Positions 61,503 to 62,227 of a DNA stretch of 62,227 bases are shown here, piece after piece; the first letter of the stretch is position 1; every line of letters starts with the position of its first letter. This DNA is from a virus: the IMG/VR virus record IMGVR_UViG_3300011115_000168, positions 1-62,227 of that record; one strand, 5' to 3'. A program made the position numbers and the translations under genes. A model generated the notes under the pieces. That model saw only the letters and a list, made by a program, of their open reading frames with translations, had not been told where the DNA came from and ran no database searches.

Positions 61503-61949
61503 TTACTTAGGGTGCGCGACAGCATTGTTTCCAAGAATAGGGTCTCGGCGCGTGAAGTGCGCTTCATCCACAGCCAGCCTGTGGAAATCATCTTGGTGCG
61601 TGTGGTCTGCATCTCCTCCCATGTACTCATCACTACCACGTTGCCTTTCGCCCATTAGTATCTTAGTGAGCACGATTAACAACTCCTCATCTGTGGTGTG
61701 ACCCATGGGTTCCTCGCCGTTCACGCGATACTCGTACGGCGCATCGGGGCTGCAATAGAACAGCGGCCCACTTATCACAGACACCTCTACCCCATTTGGG
61801 AATTTGTATCGCGCGTGATAGTGCTTGCCCAACTTGCCGCTATCCATTAACGCCGCCCCATGTTCGCCATGGGTTACTAGGAATTCCCTGTAGGGTAGCA
61901 ATGGCGTGTTGAATATCTCAGCCATGTGGTTCATGTTATTGAGACGCAT
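61503..61949 (-). CDS. Hypothetical 148-aa His-rich protein
   Basis: ATG at 61949 overlaps the previous stop; ATGs at 61934 and 61925 are alternatives, as no start has a strong ribosome-binding site. Sequence MAEIFNTPLLPYREFLVTHG, then EHGAALMDSGKLGKHYHARY and VEVSVISGPLFYCSPDAPYE, EYMGGDADHTHQDDFHRLAV. Beta-rich and His/Asp-rich near the end (DADHTHQDDFHR), which might bind a metal. No family recognised. Last gene before the promoter at 61456-61484. Confidence 0.7.
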   Translation of the reverse strand: MRLNNMNHMAEIFNTPLLPYREFLVTHGEHGAALMDSGKLGKHYHARYKFPNGVEVSVISGPLFYCSPDAPYEYRVNGEEPMGHTTDEELLIVLTKILMGERQRGSDEYMGGDADHTHQDDFHRLAVDEAHFTRRDPILGNNAVAHPK

Positions 61950-62142
61950 ACTTGTTCAAGCCTTTCAAAAGGGTTAGGTCAGTCACTAGGATGTAGTTGG
62001 ACTTCGCCATGGGTACGATGGTGCGGGTAGGCGCAATCTCCTGCTCAGCACATGGCATACACATCTTGTATCCAAGAGCCCACCTTGCGGTGGGATACTG
62101 TTCATCGCACTTGCGGCAATGGGGTTTGTGGTCAGTCATCAT
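61936..62142 (-). CDS. Zinc-ribbon mini-protein, 68 aa
   Basis: Tandem ATG at 62142/62139 behind GGAGAACA; an upstream in-frame ATG near the window end lacks a site and overlaps another gene. MMTDHKPHCRKCDEQYPTAR, ALGYKMCMPCAEQEIAPTRT: Cys9-x2-Cys12 and Cys32-x2-Cys35 make a four-cysteine zinc ribbon, then a strand-rich tail (NYILVTDLTLLKGLNKYASQ). Its 5' end is repeated at 1-42. May be a DNA- or protein-binding adaptor; function unknown. Confidence 0.82.
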   Translation of the reverse strand: MMTDHKPHCRKCDEQYPTARWALGYKMCMPCAEQEIAPTRTIVPMAKSNYILVTDLTLLKGLNKYASQ

Positions 62143-62227
62143 TGTTCTCCTTTGGGCGAACACCCGCCCAAGCGTTTGCTGTTTGCTGCGCCATCTCGCG
62201 CAAGGTGTCATACTGCTTCCATGCCGC
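62101..62227. repeat. Right copy of the 127-base terminal repeat
   Basis: Identical to 1-127. See the left copy. Confidence 0.97.
62132..62227 (-). CDS. 3' fragment of the 59-aa gene (whole copy at 32-211)
   Basis: Thirty-one C-terminal codons and stop of the gene described at 32-211, cut by the window edge. Not a separate gene. Confidence 0.9.
   Translation of the reverse strand, partial: AAWKQYDTLREMAQQTANAWAGVRPKENNDD

Noticed and set aside
1-62227. A single-subunit phage RNA polymerase, an integrase or tRNA genes
   Set aside because: I looked through all long frames and gaps on both strands and saw none that match; a tRNA scan was not possible, so small RNA genes could be missed.

Overview
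The window looks like the complete genome of a tailed double-stranded DNA bacteriophage (Caudoviricetes). Bases 1-127 are identical to 62101-62227, so it closes into a circle of 62,100 bases; the exact overlap looks like an assembly k-mer, and the DNA packaged in virions could be permuted. I see no integrase, no clear prophage repressor, no RNA polymerase, no tRNA and no CRISPR array. The morphogenesis block has terminase, portal, scaffold and capsid genes, no tape-measure or tail-tube genes, and three very large ejection-type proteins, which suggests a short-tailed (podovirus-like) particle. Several small conserved families (DUF6321-like, DUF5872-like, proteins with glycine-lysine motifs) are typical of phages from aquatic metagenomes. 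The host is not evident, but consensus-like sigma70 promoters and Shine-Dalgarno sites point to a bacterium whose RNA polymerase the phage uses throughout.

Layout. The genome has two divergent arms. The late arm runs on the plus strand from 3883 to 42224: small and large terminase, portal, a GroES-like co-chaperonin, scaffold, a second head protein, the major capsid protein (followed by a clear terminator), two capsid or appendage proteins, a glycosyltransferase, a cluster of tiny basic proteins, head-tail adaptors, appendage and fibre proteins (one of 1328 residues with glycine-rich, lectin-like and repeat modules), a lysis cassette (3-TM holin, M15 peptidase endolysin), a tail protein, and then the ejection proteins, ending with a 2249-residue protein that carries an HEIIH metalloprotease motif.

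The early and replication arm runs on the minus strand from 62142 down to 42221, and through the junction into 3487-1. Reading in its direction of transcription it holds a MoxR-type AAA ATPase, a tiny membrane protein and a VWA/metallopeptidase protein (a probable remodelling machine), several unknown genes, a VRR-NUC nuclease, an HTH-DUF3310 fusion, family A DNA polymerase, a train of about ten tightly overlapping mini-genes, a Cas4/RecB-like nuclease, an HNH protein, an SNF2-type helicase, a Cys-rich possible ssDNA-binding protein, an HTH protein and a large AEP-like primase-helicase. The two arms converge at 42221-42224 with overlapping stop codons.

The gene-poor stretch 1348-3882 is the control centre. 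It holds an array of twelve exact TGTTCTA heptamers beside an AT-rich tract (candidate replication origin), several near-consensus promoters, a perfect 25-base operator-like palindrome on the -10 of an apparently gene-less promoter, repeated hairpins and terminators, and a strongly folded leader just before the small terminase gene. Three promoters (1438-1466 minus, 1980-2008 plus, 61456-61484 minus) are each followed 45-50 bases downstream by the same type of CCACG-N4-CGTGG hairpin. That shared architecture and the AAA/VWA module are the most interesting signals I found.
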